From positions 124,001-188,000 of the forward strand of contig JADQAV010000036.1 in NCBI GenBank assembly GCA_019775845.1: DNA of 64,000 nucleotides, read 5' to 3'. Origin of the DNA: Myrmaecium sp. VS I D KN 1 (Eukaryota; Ascomycota; Dothideomycetes; Valsariales; Valsariaceae). The position numbers and the translations under genes are program-made. Shown piece by piece: positions 43,735 through 54,242 of the stretch; the stretch's first letter is position 1; each line of letters starts with the position of its first letter. The notes under the pieces were generated by a model, which made no database searches, had not been told where the DNA came from, and saw only the letters and a list, made by a program, of their open reading frames with translations.

Positions 43735-44550
43735 CTACCCGCGTACATTTCCCGGTTCGTCATATCTCCTCCAGAGTATCCGCTCCGCGGCCAGTTCAGC
43801 ATCATAACAATCAATCGCCTTGCGAAGAGCCGCATACCAGTCCTGAAGAGGGAACAAGTCATAGTGTGCCTTGGTGAACTCCCAGTATTCTGGGTACCAC
43901 CCAGAAAAGGTCCAGTCGATGATAGCGGCGACGCGCCCACGATGCACGACGATGTTCCGTGGTATGAGGTCTGCGTGAGTGAAGCACGTCCGATAAGGCT
44001 GTGAATGCACGGTGACGACCTCTTCACCGAGGGCTGAGGCACATTGATCCAGGCTCAGACGGCCTCGGAGGAAAGCGTGGAACTCGTCCAGGCTCAACGG
44101 TCCAAACGAGGGAGTTCCTATGCGAGAATCATGCGCGGGGTTCTTGAGGGCTGAGGCGACCAGGGCCTGCGTGGGTGGCGTGAGCTTCCGGATCTGGCCG
44201 ATATAGCTTTGGATGTCGTCGAGGATTCTTTCCTTCTCCTTTTCGGAGAGGTAACCTTCCGTCATCCATGCCACGGCAAGATTGGTTCCTCTCACATGCT
44301 CCATTTCGATATAGAGATATCCCTCGTAGATGTGTGTCGCATAAATCCTCGGTATCGGTACTGAGGTATGTTTTGCAACATACTGCATAGCTGCGAGCTC
44401 CGAGGGGAGGCATGGGCCTTTGATGAGGCGATGCCAGCTGACGCGGACAGCTTTGGGTTCGCACCCGCCGAAGAGCCTCCTTCCTAGCCAGAGCCGAATC
44501 GGCAGCGGTAACAGGGCTCCGAGTGAAGATTCCATGACCGGCTCGCACAT
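43735..44550 (-). CDS. Aminoglycoside phosphotransferase (APH)-family kinase-like protein
   Basis: This is a member of the large fungal APH/choline-kinase-like family, whose substrates are mostly unknown; the name does not imply antibiotic resistance. Single exon, 271 residues. The N-terminal lobe has SELAAMQYVAKHTSVPIPRI and the hinge YLYIEMEHVRGTNL. The C-lobe has the catalytic loop THADLIPRNIVV (HxDxxxxN, Brenner motif) and the metal-binding IIDWTFSGWYPEYWEFTKA. The usual acidic residue just after IDW (IDWE) is Thr here; the Asp itself is present. The N-terminus before GCEPKAVRVSW is short, and a glycine-rich loop is not obvious, so an upstream exon may be missing. No flanking genes suggest a pathway. 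Confidence 0.83.
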   Translation of the reverse strand: MCEPVMESSLGALLPLPIRLWLGRRLFGGCEPKAVRVSWHRLIKGPCLPSELAAMQYVAKHTSVPIPRIYATHIYEGYLYIEMEHVRGTNLAVAWMTEGYLSEKEKERILDDIQSYIGQIRKLTPPTQALVASALKNPAHDSRIGTPSFGPLSLDEFHAFLRGRLSLDQCASALGEEVVTVHSQPYRTCFTHADLIPRNIVVHRGRVAAIIDWTFSGWYPEYWEFTKAHYDLFPLQDWYAALRKAIDCYDAELAAERILWRRYDEPGNVRG

Positions 44551-46555
44551 AAAATAACTCTTTCTCTATCAGGGAAAGCCCCCAGGACGACGGAAGCTCG
44601 CCTGGTTCTCATAGAATGGAGGTCGGGGAGTTGATGTGGGGAAGGCGCGGAGTCCCCATCCGTTGAGAATATGCTATTTATAGAGCGGACCGTTTATGGA
44701 GGCTTGCCAGATCAAAACCTGGGGGCCGGGGAGCTACGGTCAATCAATCCGCTTTAATCCTATCATATAAATATATATAGTAGCGTGATTCCGGAAGTCC
44801 CAACATAACAACAAAGTTAGCTAAGTATATGAAACAAGAACCCCTATAGAACTGACCGTCGAAAGAAGTTGCACTGGGGTTTAGGAACGCGTGTTCAATA
44901 ACTCCAAATCTTCAAACTGAGCTTTGAGAAGAACCTTTTCAACGACCCATCAAGTCTTTCTCTCCGTTCTTCTGGTAGAAAGACAATTGCATTCGATTGC
45001 CCTATTTTCTCTCGATCAGTCAGTATAACTATATGCAGTATCATCGTGTTGATTCCCAAACCAAAGCAACGGCATATCACGTCTGTCTGCCATGTGGACC
45101 GGCTCTCTTTGCTCAACTTCGCATCTTCCTTTCTCGCTTTTCTTTCTTCACTTGATTCTTCTGTTGCTCTCAGCTCTGCCGTTCTCTTGTTCGATCACTG
45201 GTTAAGAGTGCAAATGTTCAATTGTGGATTTGGGAACCAGCTGGCTGGCAACCTCCTCTCCACAGCTGTCGTTTCGTACAACATACGAGCTACAAAACGT
45301 CACCTTGCACTAATGTCTTTACCTCTGCTACGTGTATACTATGGCTATCAAAGCAACCTGCTCGCTTTCTGTTGCGCGCCTGCTTGGTTGCATCCATCGC
45401 CTGACGGTACTGGAAGCTGCAAGTCAGGCAGTGCATCTCATTTCTCGCCCACACAGGCAGCTTCCACTTCAGTCCCGACTGGACCTGACCTAAGGTACCT
45501 TCCTAGGTAGGTATGTACCTAGATGACCAGTCGGTCTTCCCTGCAAGGCAACGGAATATCCATTTCGCCTGCTCGCTAGCGCCTTTCTCCCGTCTATAAA
45601 AGACCTCTCGCCCTCCGACTTCTTCTCTTCTTCTTTTCTTTTCCTCTCCAGCTCTCGTAAGTTCCTCTGCGTCCCCCGGGCCTCTGCGACCTCACGAACA
45701 CTTTGCTGACTCGGTTCGTCCGACCAACAGTTTGCCATATGGCTTAGATCAAGTGTAGTATCTGTTCTTTCCAACTTAACCGTTGGAAGGTGTCTACGGA
45801 CACCGTTTAATGGTTATTTCATTCTTTGGAACTCCTCCTGAGGCCGCTGGGCTTGCCTATTGTCTCGGGAGACAGTGTCGTCCTGATCGCACCAACCGGG
45901 ACTGACGCAACCCTATCTTTCTTTTTCATTGAGACTGCTTGTCCTTGGATAAGTTCTTGAGGAAGAAGACACACATACTGATAATTCTCTGTGCTGCTGA
46001 CTGGTTAGTGTCAGACCGCAAGACTCCGCAGTCATGTGTGTTGCTCGTCTACCTCCGTTGACGCTGACTTATGAGCTTTAGCCCGCGTGACGACGATCAT
46101 ATATTGACGAGTTCTTTTACTCCTTAGGAACGAAAGGAAGAGGTTGTCGTTCAAGGACATCTTCTGCCACCTTCTCGCTGGTTTTCCGTTGCTTAAACAG
46201 TATAGTACGAAGGTGTTTGATAGATATGGCGTGTTACAGACACCTGTAGCCCAACAATTTGCAGCGTGCAGATGCATCTACCGTTCAGGAATATGTGGCG
46301 GTGACTCTTCAAGTTGAATATTCTATTCGCTTTTCTTATGACTGTTAAGTCGGTGACTGTCAGGCTGTGGCGTCACACCTTGTCACTTGACCAACAGAAG
46401 CGTGCAGAGCCTGTGACACGTTACTCGCCATTGGTTTACCTTAACTATCATTATTCCTATCGCCTTTCTTTTTTTCCGCGTCAATCGTCGCGCCTTGACG
46501 GTCAACTACTTCTAACGCCCTCAATCCACCTTCAGACTGTCGCTGAGCGCCCACG
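44551..46555. other. 2-kb intergenic containing an orphan promoter-like block
   Basis: No protein-coding gene is supported. A 154-codon plus-strand frame at 45046-45510 is Ser/Leu-rich and matches no domain I know. Around 45595-45730 there is a well-formed core promoter and possible 5' leader intron (listed separately). The hydrolase start lies about 900 bp downstream, so this may be its long leader or a separate non-coding transcript. Confidence 0.5.
45595..45730 (+). promoter_or_regulatory. TATA box, CT-rich initiator and candidate 5'-leader intron
   Basis: TATAAAA at 45595-45601 is followed by a long C/T tract (45604-45650), a layout typical of strong fungal core promoters. Just after it a GTAAGT donor at 45657 pairs with a GCTGAC branch and CAACAG acceptor at 45730, giving a 74-bp intron. 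The first downstream ATG codons open only very short frames. Pattern-based; transcription not shown. Confidence 0.45.
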
Positions 46556-47433
46556 ATGTCTCACTCCGCGCCATATGTCATCCTCGTCCCCGACGCCTGG
46601 CACACTTCGAAAGTGTACAGCCCTACGACGAGCCTTTTGGAGATGGCGGGCTACGACTGCGAGACGGTTGAGCTACCCTCCCTCAACGCCAACCCTCCGT
46701 TGACCTCGTGGGCCGCCGACGTCGATCGCGTTCGCGAAGTGATCCGGAACGCCGTCAACCAACAACGAGACGTCGTGCTGGTCATGCATTCGTGCGGCGC
46801 ATTGGCCGGCAGCGTCGCCTGCAAACGCCTGACGAAAGCGTACCGGAGACGAAAAGGCATGGACGGAGGCGTGGTCCATTTGGTTTACGTCGCGGGCTTG
46901 ATCGTGCCGGAAGGAAGCACGCTCCTCAGTTTCCTCGCCGACCGGATGCCGGTCTGGGTCGAGTACAAGGTGAGTGTTGCTTTTGCTCCGCGCACCTACC
47001 TAGACGGGAGAGTGTGACGGGCCCTGCCCCCGACTTCCGCAACGAGTCTTTTGAGCTCCCATGGCTGACGCGCGCGCGGGGGGTCATGCAGGACCACGGC
47101 ATGACGGCCAAGGCCAAATACGAATCGCTCATCTTCTACAACGATATCCCGCCGGCGATGTCGCGGCACCTGGTCGCCGCCCTCGGCCTCTCGCCGACCT
47201 GCCTTTTCTTCGCCGAGGTCGGCTACGCGGCCTGGCGGGACGTGCCGAGCACGTACGTCGTGTGCAAGAAGGACAACGCCGTCCCGCTCAGCGTCCAGAT
47301 CCACGCGATCGAGAATATGAATGTGAAGTGCGATATCCAGGTGTGCGCGTCGGGCCACATGCCGTTTGTGAGCCAGCCGGCGTTCGTGGCGGCGGTGATC
47401 GTCAAGGCGGTGGAGGGTGGACCTGGAGAATGA
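46556..47433 (+). CDS. Alpha/beta hydrolase-fold protein
   Basis: This is a small alpha/beta hydrolase of the AB_hydrolase_6 / plant-esterase-like group common in fungi; substrate unknown. Two exons, 46556-46969 and 47092-47433 (122-bp intron), give 251 residues. The start SAPYVILVPDAWHTSKVYSP is the oxyanion-loop region, usually HGAW and here DAWH. The nucleophile elbow reads VLVMHSCGALAG, a GxSxG variant with Met in place of the first Gly. The acid/His end shows STYVVCKKDNAVPLSVQ (candidate Asp) and CASGHMPFVSQP (candidate His). The intron removes a frame-breaking GC-rich stretch, and the join gives VEYK-DHGMTAKAKYES. Second-exon codons are markedly GC-rich. Confidence 0.85.
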
Positions 47434-48318
47434 TTCTCGGAGTCCTTGCGGATTGATTGGAATCCAGTTTTTGTGGAGGTGAAATCAATCTTGGATCGTC
47501 GTTCATGGCCGTGTGATCGAAGACGATCGTCCTGCGGAGTTCTGGCCGGCATGGCTCTGCGACTTAATAAATGCTCGCTTGGCCACGGTCGACTATCATG
47601 AAAGCTCTTTGTGGTTCACATACCGCCATCGTGTACATTTGGATCCGATCTGAGGCAGATTTGGCGTGATACCACGAGTGGACGGCCTTTACAACGGAGG
47701 ATTCGATAAGGATCAAGGCTGGATGGGAACTTTGTTTTTTGTAGGCCGATTTCTATAAAGATTCTCATGCATTAATTGAGCCTAGGGCTCGTGAACAATA
47801 TCTTCACTTAGGGATTCATATCCGAGGCTTTTCCGCTACTCTGATCTATACGCGAACCTTTTTTTTTCATAAGATATATTCGTTCACCTGCTGACGACTG
47901 TATTTGGGTATCCCATGGACAAATTGAGAAAGTCTCCATCAGTATGAAGTGAGGAACATGGGTAGTCCTAGATGCGCAGTCCAAAAGCCTCACGGATAAC
48001 CACCTCAAGATCCTTCCGTAGCAACACTAATTCTTCATCATCACTATCCCTCACGCTATATATAACCGATCGATCGAATCGGAGCGGTCCCATGCCAGCC
48101 TTGCGCACCGCCACAACCGCTCCAAGGCCCCCCGGATAGAGGATTTGACGCACGAATCAGCATCCAGCTTATGTCTCGATATCGTGGAGCATCCCGGGCC
48201 CCCACCCCGGGCGGGCACCATGATGACATGACGATCCCCTTTGTCATGAAGGCACGCATCCCTTTTCGTTCCCTGACAACATCAACACCTCCATGCAAGC
48301 GACATTGCTCCCTTAACG
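47434..48318. other. Intergenic, 885 bp
   Basis: No gene supported. A 61-codon minus-strand frame at 47968-48153 (GGLGAVVAVRKAGMGPLRFD, SDDEELVLLRKDLEVVIREA) looks more protein-like than chance and may be the tail of a decayed gene. I cannot place it in a family. Confidence 0.4.
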
Positions 48319-50853
48319 ATGGTCTCTCACGAACACCAAACCGCGGACGAATCCGTCACATACTCGAGCGGAAACACGAACGGGCCTCCGGTCCTACGAC
48401 TCCTCCATGTCAGCACCCCCCTTCGCTTCCTCGGCTCGATGGTCGATCGCTCAACTGACGCTTCGGCTTCCCCGACACTAGTATAACGATGTGTACCACG
48501 TCGATGCCAGCTCCGCGGAGCCGGTCGGAGGCGTTGCGCGCTTCCAGACGCTTTGCAACTACTATCGCCACGACGAGAAGTTCCGCGGCCAGCCGGAGCT
48601 GCTCACCTTCTTCTCCGGCGACGCGTACAACCCCAGCCTGGAGAGCAGCGTGACAAAGGGTGCGTGCAACAACATCTTTTCTTTGTGGCCCGCTGGAGGG
48701 GGCAATCTTTGGAGGACCCGAGAAGGCTATCTGTGTTTTGGTGTGACATGGGATTTTGACTTCGAGGAGGCAGTCATATGGTTCCCTTGCTGAACAACAT
48801 CGGCACTGATGTCGCGTGCGTTGGGGTATGCTTTCTCTGCTTTTTCTCTCCTTTGCTCTCTTAGGCGTCTACTCATACTGACGTGCTTTTCGCTAACCCC
48901 TTTCCCGCGTCAGAACCACGACCTTGACTTCGGCGTCGGGCAATTTCGCAGCCTGGGGAAGCAGTGCAAGTTTCCATGGCTATTGGCAAACGTGATCGAT
49001 CCCGCACTCGGCGACGATGTGCCGCTTGGCAATGCAGGGAAAACGGTGATGTTGACGGCGTCGAATGGCGTCAAGGTCGGGGTGATCGGCCTGGCGGAGC
49101 GGGAGTGGCTCGACACCATCAATTCCCTACCACCAAACTTGATTTACAAGAGCGCGAGCGAGACTGCTAAGGAGCTCGTGCCGAAATTGAGGGAGGAGGG
49201 CGCCGAGATTGTGGTTGCCGTGACCCATCAACGGGAGCCGAACGACAACAAGCTCGCTGAAAATACTGGAGGGTTGATCAACATCATCCTGGGCGGACAC
49301 GATCATTACTACGGTAAGTTGGGGCTACTACGGGATGAAAGCCCGAGATAGCGGTCTTGCTGACGCCTGCTCAAGCGCATTCGCTCATCAATGGTGTTCA
49401 CGTTCTCCGTTCTGGCACGGATTTCAAGCAGCTTACCTACATTGAGGCGCGGCGGAAGAGCGATGGCTCGAAAGGATGGGATTTTGAGATTATCCGACGA
49501 GATGTGATGTCGCATATTCCGGAGGATCCCGAGACAGTGAAGACAGTAGAGAAGCTTACAGCCTCGCTGAAGTCCAAGCTGGAGAAACCTATTGGTTACA
49601 CCGCTGCACCTCTGGATGCGCGTTTCACCACGGTCAGGACGAAGGAATCGAACATTGGCAACTTCGTGTGCGACATCATGCGGTATTATTACGGAGGCGA
49701 CTGCTGCATCATGGCAGCCGGGACCATTCGAGGTGATCAAGTGTATGCCCCTGGCATACTTCGCTTGAAGGATATAATGAACTGGTAAGCTTCCTGCCAG
49801 GATATCAGCGAGACCATCTGAATCTGATCAGGTTCCAGTTTTCCATTCGAGGACCCGGTCGTCGTGTTGCAGGTGAACGGTGCAGCTCTCCTGGGAGCTC
49901 TGGAGAACTCCGTCAGTCTATACCCAGCGCTCGAGGGACGATTCCCGCAGGTTTCGAATATCGAGATGGAGTTTGACCCTACGAAACCAGCGGGCTCTAG
50001 GATAGTGTACGCGAAAGTGGGGGGCGAGCCTATCGATCTTAAGAGAGAGTACAAGCTTGTAACTCGCGGTTACATGGCTCGTGGTAAAGGTGAGTCGCCA
50101 TGGTCCTTATCGTATGCCGCAGTTGTACTAACGAGATTAGATGGATTTGATGACCTCCTCATCCGGTCGGAAGGCGGTACTGCAGTAGAACTCGTCTCTG
50201 AAGAGAATGGCATCCTCATCTCCATGCTCCTTCGTCAATACTTCATGTCGCTCAAGGTGTTAGGGAAGTGGAAGTTGTAGGTCACTCTCATTCGCTCCTG
50301 CGTTGCAATCGCTTACAAGGTGCATCACAGCTTTGGACCTAGTATGGACAGGGCTTGGGATCGTGTGAAAGGCGACCTGCAGAGCTCATGCCCGACGTAT
50401 GAGCCGAAAGGACCTGCTTCCCGTGTGGTCGAATACTTCAGAGCTTCCGCCAAGCCTCTCCCAAGTGGCAGAACGACTCCTCATGGAACGAGGCCTGAAG
50501 GCGCCGAAACGCCGATCGACGAATCTGAGACGGATGTCGATTCCGACTTCGAGCGTCCTGTGGCCAAGCCACCGCATGTGGACTCGCAAAGCCCACGAGA
50601 GAGGCATATGGCCATCGCCAGGAAGGTCATCCGGAAGTGGTGGAGGCTTACTGGATTACCGGGTCACCCTTCCCTCTGCGATCATCTTGGAGAAGAGGAG
50701 TTCACAATCAATTGGACCAAGGTGAGTCGAACCAGTGCCGTCTTCATGTTGGCGCTCTGCATAGTGACGTCGGCATGGAGTAGAACATGCTAACCATACG
50801 GATAGGCCATTGCACCGCGACTTGAAGGTCGGATAAAGCAAACCGGCGCATGA
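48319..50853 (+). CDS. 5'-nucleotidase-family metallophosphoesterase
   Basis: This is a calcineurin-like phosphoesterase joined to a 5'-nucleotidase C-terminal domain; it probably hydrolyses nucleotides or similar phosphoesters. Nine exons (48319-48408, 48482-48659, 48770-48825, 48914-49313, 49376-49784, 49839-50089, 50141-50276, 50331-50721, 50806-50853) give 652 residues. Metal-site motifs appear in order: LLH-YNDVYHVD, TFFSGDAYNPS with TKG-SHMVPLLNN, CVG-NHDLDFG, VAVTHQRE and LGGHDHYY. The C-domain has SNIGNFVCDIMRYYYGGDCC, NC-FPFEDPVVVLQVNG and TRGYMARGK-DGFDD. A family-specific tail with an acidic stretch (ESETDVDSDFE) follows. No signal peptide or GPI signal is seen, suggesting an intracellular enzyme. 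Each join falls in a conserved motif. Confidence 0.92.
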
Positions 50854-51261
50854 TATGGGCTTGCATATTGTGTTTGTCTAATTCTGGATTTACCATGACA
50901 GCGATGTATTGGAGTTTGGAAGGCGCAATTTGTGACCGACAAAACGGTTTGAGAATGCGGTGAAACTTAGATGATTGAAAGAATGCATATCTTGATATAA
51001 AACACTCATTGGAGACTATGGTGCCTTATCTTCGGGCACAGATCGATACTTGACGTTAATGCTATTCTTGGCCATCCGGGGCTCCGCATTTTATTAACCT
51101 CGGTCGGCTTGCCGAGGCTGAAGCTTTCCCCGCCACCCGCACATGCCCGCTTGCGGAGACGCGGGTCATCTCCGAAACCATGTAACCGCTCACTCTCGTG
51201 CCACTTCTTCGCTGTTCGCCTCTGCCATTCTCCTGCCCCTGAGACAGTTACCGTGGGCATC
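50854..51261. promoter_or_regulatory. Promoter region of the thiolase gene
   Basis: A 408-bp tandem spacer. The right half is C-rich with CCACCCGCACATGCCC and CT clusters just before the start. No supported ORF. Confidence 0.45.
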
Positions 51262-52641
51262 ATGAATCACCTCGCGCACTCTGCAGCCGTTCGATCGGCC
51301 TCTCGCTCCATTTCAAGTCCCCAACAGCGGCTCGCCGCCCTTCAGCGTCACTTCAGCACTTCCCCGCGAGCTCGTCGAGAGATTGGGGAGGCATACATCC
51401 TCAGCGCCTCACGAACCCCCGTAGGGGCGGTAGGGAACCCCTCCACCTCTATGCCATTTCGAACATCTCCCGACTAACATCCATGGCAGTTCAACGGCGT
51501 CTTCACCACCGTGCCGGCCCCGGAGCTCGGCGCAGTCGCCATCAAGGACGCCCTGCGGAAGTCGACCGTGCCCGCCTCGGCCATCACGGACGTGTACATG
51601 GGCGCGGTGCTGCAAGGGAACATGGGCCAGGCGCCGGCGCGACAGGCGGCCATCTTCGCGGGCCTGCCGACCTCGGTCGAGGCGACGACGATCAACAAGG
51701 TGTGCGCGTCCGGGCTGAAGGCGGTGACGGTGGCGGCGGGCGCGATCGAGCTCGGCCAGACGGACGCGGCGATCGCGGGCGGGATGGAGAACATGTCCCG
51801 CGTGCCGTACTACCTGCCCCGGGCGAGCCAGCAGCCTCCCTTCGGCCAACAGACGCTGGTGGATGGCTTGATCACGGATGGGCTATGGGATGTATATAAT
51901 CAGATTCATATGGGCGTGTGCGCGGAGCATACGGCCAAGAAGCACGGCATCACGCGCGAGGAGCAGGATGAGTTCGCGGTGCTGTCGTTCCAGCGAGCGC
52001 AGGCGGCGTGGGCGCAGAGTCTGTTCGCGGACGAGGTGGCGCCGGTCACGGTGAAGGGGAAGAAGGGCGCCGAGACGGTCGTGACGGAGGACGAGGGCTA
52101 CAACAAGCTCCGGCCGGACAAGGTTAAGACGCTGAAGCCGGCCTTCGTCAAGGACGGCACCGGCACCATCACGGCTGCGAACGCGAGCTCGTTCAACGAC
52201 GGCGCCAGCGCGCTCGTGCTGGGGTCCCGCAAGACGGCGCAGGAGTACGGGAAGGACTCCCGGGTGCTGGCGCGCATCGTGGCGTACGGCGATGCGGCGG
52301 TCGATCCGATCGACTTCCCCGTCGCGCCCGCGGCCGTGGTGCCCAAGATCCTCGACCGCGCCGGCCTGACGAAGGAGGACATCGCGGTGTGGGAGTTCAA
52401 CGAGGCGTTCGCCGCCGTCATCAAGGCGAACGCGAAGATCCTGGGCTTGGGCGTCGAGAAGGTGAACCCCCGGGGTGGCGCGATCGCGTTGGGACATGCG
52501 CTTGGTAGCTCCGGCTCTAGGATTCTGACCACGCTGCTTCATCAGCTGCAGGTGGGCGAGTATGGCGTTGCGGCGATCTGTAATGGGGGCGGGGCGACGA
52601 CTGGGATCGTGGTGCAGCGCGTTAGTCATAGTGACCCATAA
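51262..52641 (+). CDS. erg10A: Acetyl-CoA acetyltransferase (acetoacetyl-CoA thiolase), mitochondrial
   Basis: The enzyme condenses two acetyl-CoA to acetoacetyl-CoA, or runs in reverse in ketone and amino-acid breakdown. Two exons, 51262-51429 and 51490-52641, give 439 residues. The first about 35 residues ([29 protein letters not shown]) are a mitochondrial leader, and there is no peroxisomal C-terminal signal. Thiolase motifs: [17 protein letters not shown], active-site Cys in [35 protein letters not shown] (catalytic His-partner region), [16 protein letters not shown] with the catalytic His, and the terminal Cys in [14 protein letters not shown]. The join VGA-FNGVF fixes the 60-bp intron. 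Exon 2 is much GC-richer than the leader exon. By analogy with Aspergillus, this is the mitochondrial Erg10A form rather than the cytosolic ergosterol one. Confidence 0.95.
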
Positions 52642-53108
52642 TTTGGGCGTTTTGTCACAGGTATATGGAAAGAATGGAGGGTAGCATGGCATCATGAAAT
52701 TCAGATCGATACGGAGGACTGCACGAAACGAATGGACTGGGTGAAGTGTGTTCGCATTCATTTAACGGCGTTTTGGTAATCGGATCTCTCCATCATTAGC
52801 AATTGTACATCCTGAGATCTATCCTGCATCGCACGCTGTCCGGGCTCATAATCCTCGTGGAGGTCTTCGGACGCCCATGTTCCCGTCTAGGAGAATCTCT
52901 CATTCCCTCATTGTCGTACTGGGATCTCTTCTCCCTTCCTCGGGCCCTCTGCCCTCGTCGACAGATACAGCTTCCACCACCTTTTGGACAATGCGTGCTC
53001 TCTGTGCACGCTTCTTCGAATTCTCCTGCACGAGCAGCGGCGCAGGACGTCTGGTCCCGGCCATCCTAACCGTCAAATCCGACATCCCTCGTTACCACCC
53101 ACAGCCCA
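52642..53108. other. Intergenic: convergent 3' flanks
   Basis: A 467-bp spacer between the stops of the thiolase gene and the Cys-rich hypothetical gene. Short biased open frames only. Confidence 0.45.
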
Positions 53109-53612
53109 TCAATCGACCTCCTCCTCCTCCACCTCAACCACCGGCACCCTCGCCCCCTTCGCAGTGGCCCCCCTTCTCCTAGTCCCCGCCGCACCCCCAC
53201 CACCCTCCAAAAGCCTCCTCCTCTTCCTCCCCCCACCCCCCTGCTTCCTCTCCCTGTCCCTCTCCCTCTCCCTCTCCTCAGCCTCCTCCTCCGCCTCCTT
53301 CCTCCACCGCGCCACCACCTCGTCCTCCCGCCGGTTCTCCAGGTCGTGGAAGCTGGCGTGGTGGCCGCAGCCGTCGCAGTCGAACGAGCCGGCCGCGTGG
53401 AGCGGGTGCAGCATGAAGCGCTGGCAGGCGCAGCGCGCGCTCAGCAGGGACAGCGACAGGGACAGCGTGCCCGTCCCCGTGCCCGCTTTGTGGTTGCAGG
53501 GCCCTCGTGGTGGGGGGTAGGGTTGGTGGGCCCAGATGCCCGGGGCTGTGGGCGTGGTGGTGGAGTTGGTGCTGGAGGCGGAGGTGCCCTGGTGAGAGGC
53601 TTGGTGGGTCAT
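53109..53612 (-). CDS. Conserved fungal hypothetical protein with CxxCGHH motif
   Basis: Single exon; function unknown. The start chosen is MTHQASHQG at 53612; an in-frame Met at 53660 adds 16 residues. About 167 residues. A central block, CACQRFMLHPLHAAGSFDCD-GCGHHASFHDLEN, has spaced Cys (CxC, CxxC) and His residues that could bind one zinc ion. It is followed by a basic/acidic helix (VVARWRKEAEEEAEERERER). I recall a CDGCGHHASFH pattern in other Pezizomycotina hypothetical proteins, but cannot name a family. Flanks are Ser/Thr-rich and Arg/Gly/Glu-rich low complexity. Coding status rests on the Cys/His block. Confidence 0.55.
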   Translation of the reverse strand: MTHQASHQGTSASSTNSTTTPTAPGIWAHQPYPPPRGPCNHKAGTGTGTLSLSLSLLSARCACQRFMLHPLHAAGSFDCDGCGHHASFHDLENRREDEVVARWRKEAEEEAEERERERDRERKQGGGGRKRRRLLEGGGGAAGTRRRGATAKGARVPVVEVEEEEVD

Positions 53613-54242
53613 TGTTGTGGTGGTTTCGAGGATATGTGCTGGGTGTTTGGTTCGCTTCACTTTACTCGCTCGTGGGTCGGTGTGTGCGGTGGGTGCAAGG
53701 GTTGCGTCGGTTGGCGATGTCAGGACTTGTGGAGCGGCTTGTGATTTTCTAGCGATGTGCGTCCGGTTGATGCACTGGAACGTGTCGCATAGTTACTGCA
53801 GTATGTTCAGCGGAGAGGTAGCGGGCTGGTCACATGGCGTGGAGAGTGTTGCGGTGAATGTGGAGCGGTCTCAGGGCGAATTTATATGAGCTTGTAAATA
53901 TTCAAGACGGCACGTGATATCGCGTACCCGTGGCGATCACCACACGCGTCCCTCTTTACCAGCTCTCGCCAGCACATCCGCGGCAAGGCGAACGAACACG
54001 AATCGGACAAGAAGCAATCTATTCAGGGATCACATCTGCATTTTTGCCTATCCAGATGATCATACAGCATGTCTCTTTTTATTAAAACCCCCGCTAGAAG
54101 AACAATAACAACAACAAGGGGAACTTGAGTCGAGTTCAAGAAAACATGACCATGCCAGGGTATCAAACTTTTTTTTATCATCCCCTTCTCTTTCCCTTCC
54201 CACGCCACAGGCATGCGAACCAAATCCAATCCACTACGCTCT
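53613..54242. other. Intergenic: promoter of the Cys-rich gene and 3' flank of the PGM-type gene
   Basis: A 630-bp tandem spacer, minus-strand genes on both sides. No supported ORF and no notable repeat. Confidence 0.45.

Noticed and set aside
43735-44550. Antibiotic-resistance gene interpretation of the APH-family protein
   Set aside because: The family is large and mostly non-resistance in fungi; there is no mobile-element context and ordinary fungal sequence flavour.
45046-45510. 154-codon plus-strand frame between the APH-like gene and the hydrolase
   Set aside because: Leu/Ser-rich with no domain; no promoter or splice pattern ties it to a transcript. Kept only as intergenic comment.
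51883-52761. 292-codon minus-strand frame opposite the thiolase
   Set aside because: Shadow of the GC-rich thiolase exon; Arg/Leu/Asp/Val-biased, no recognisable domain.
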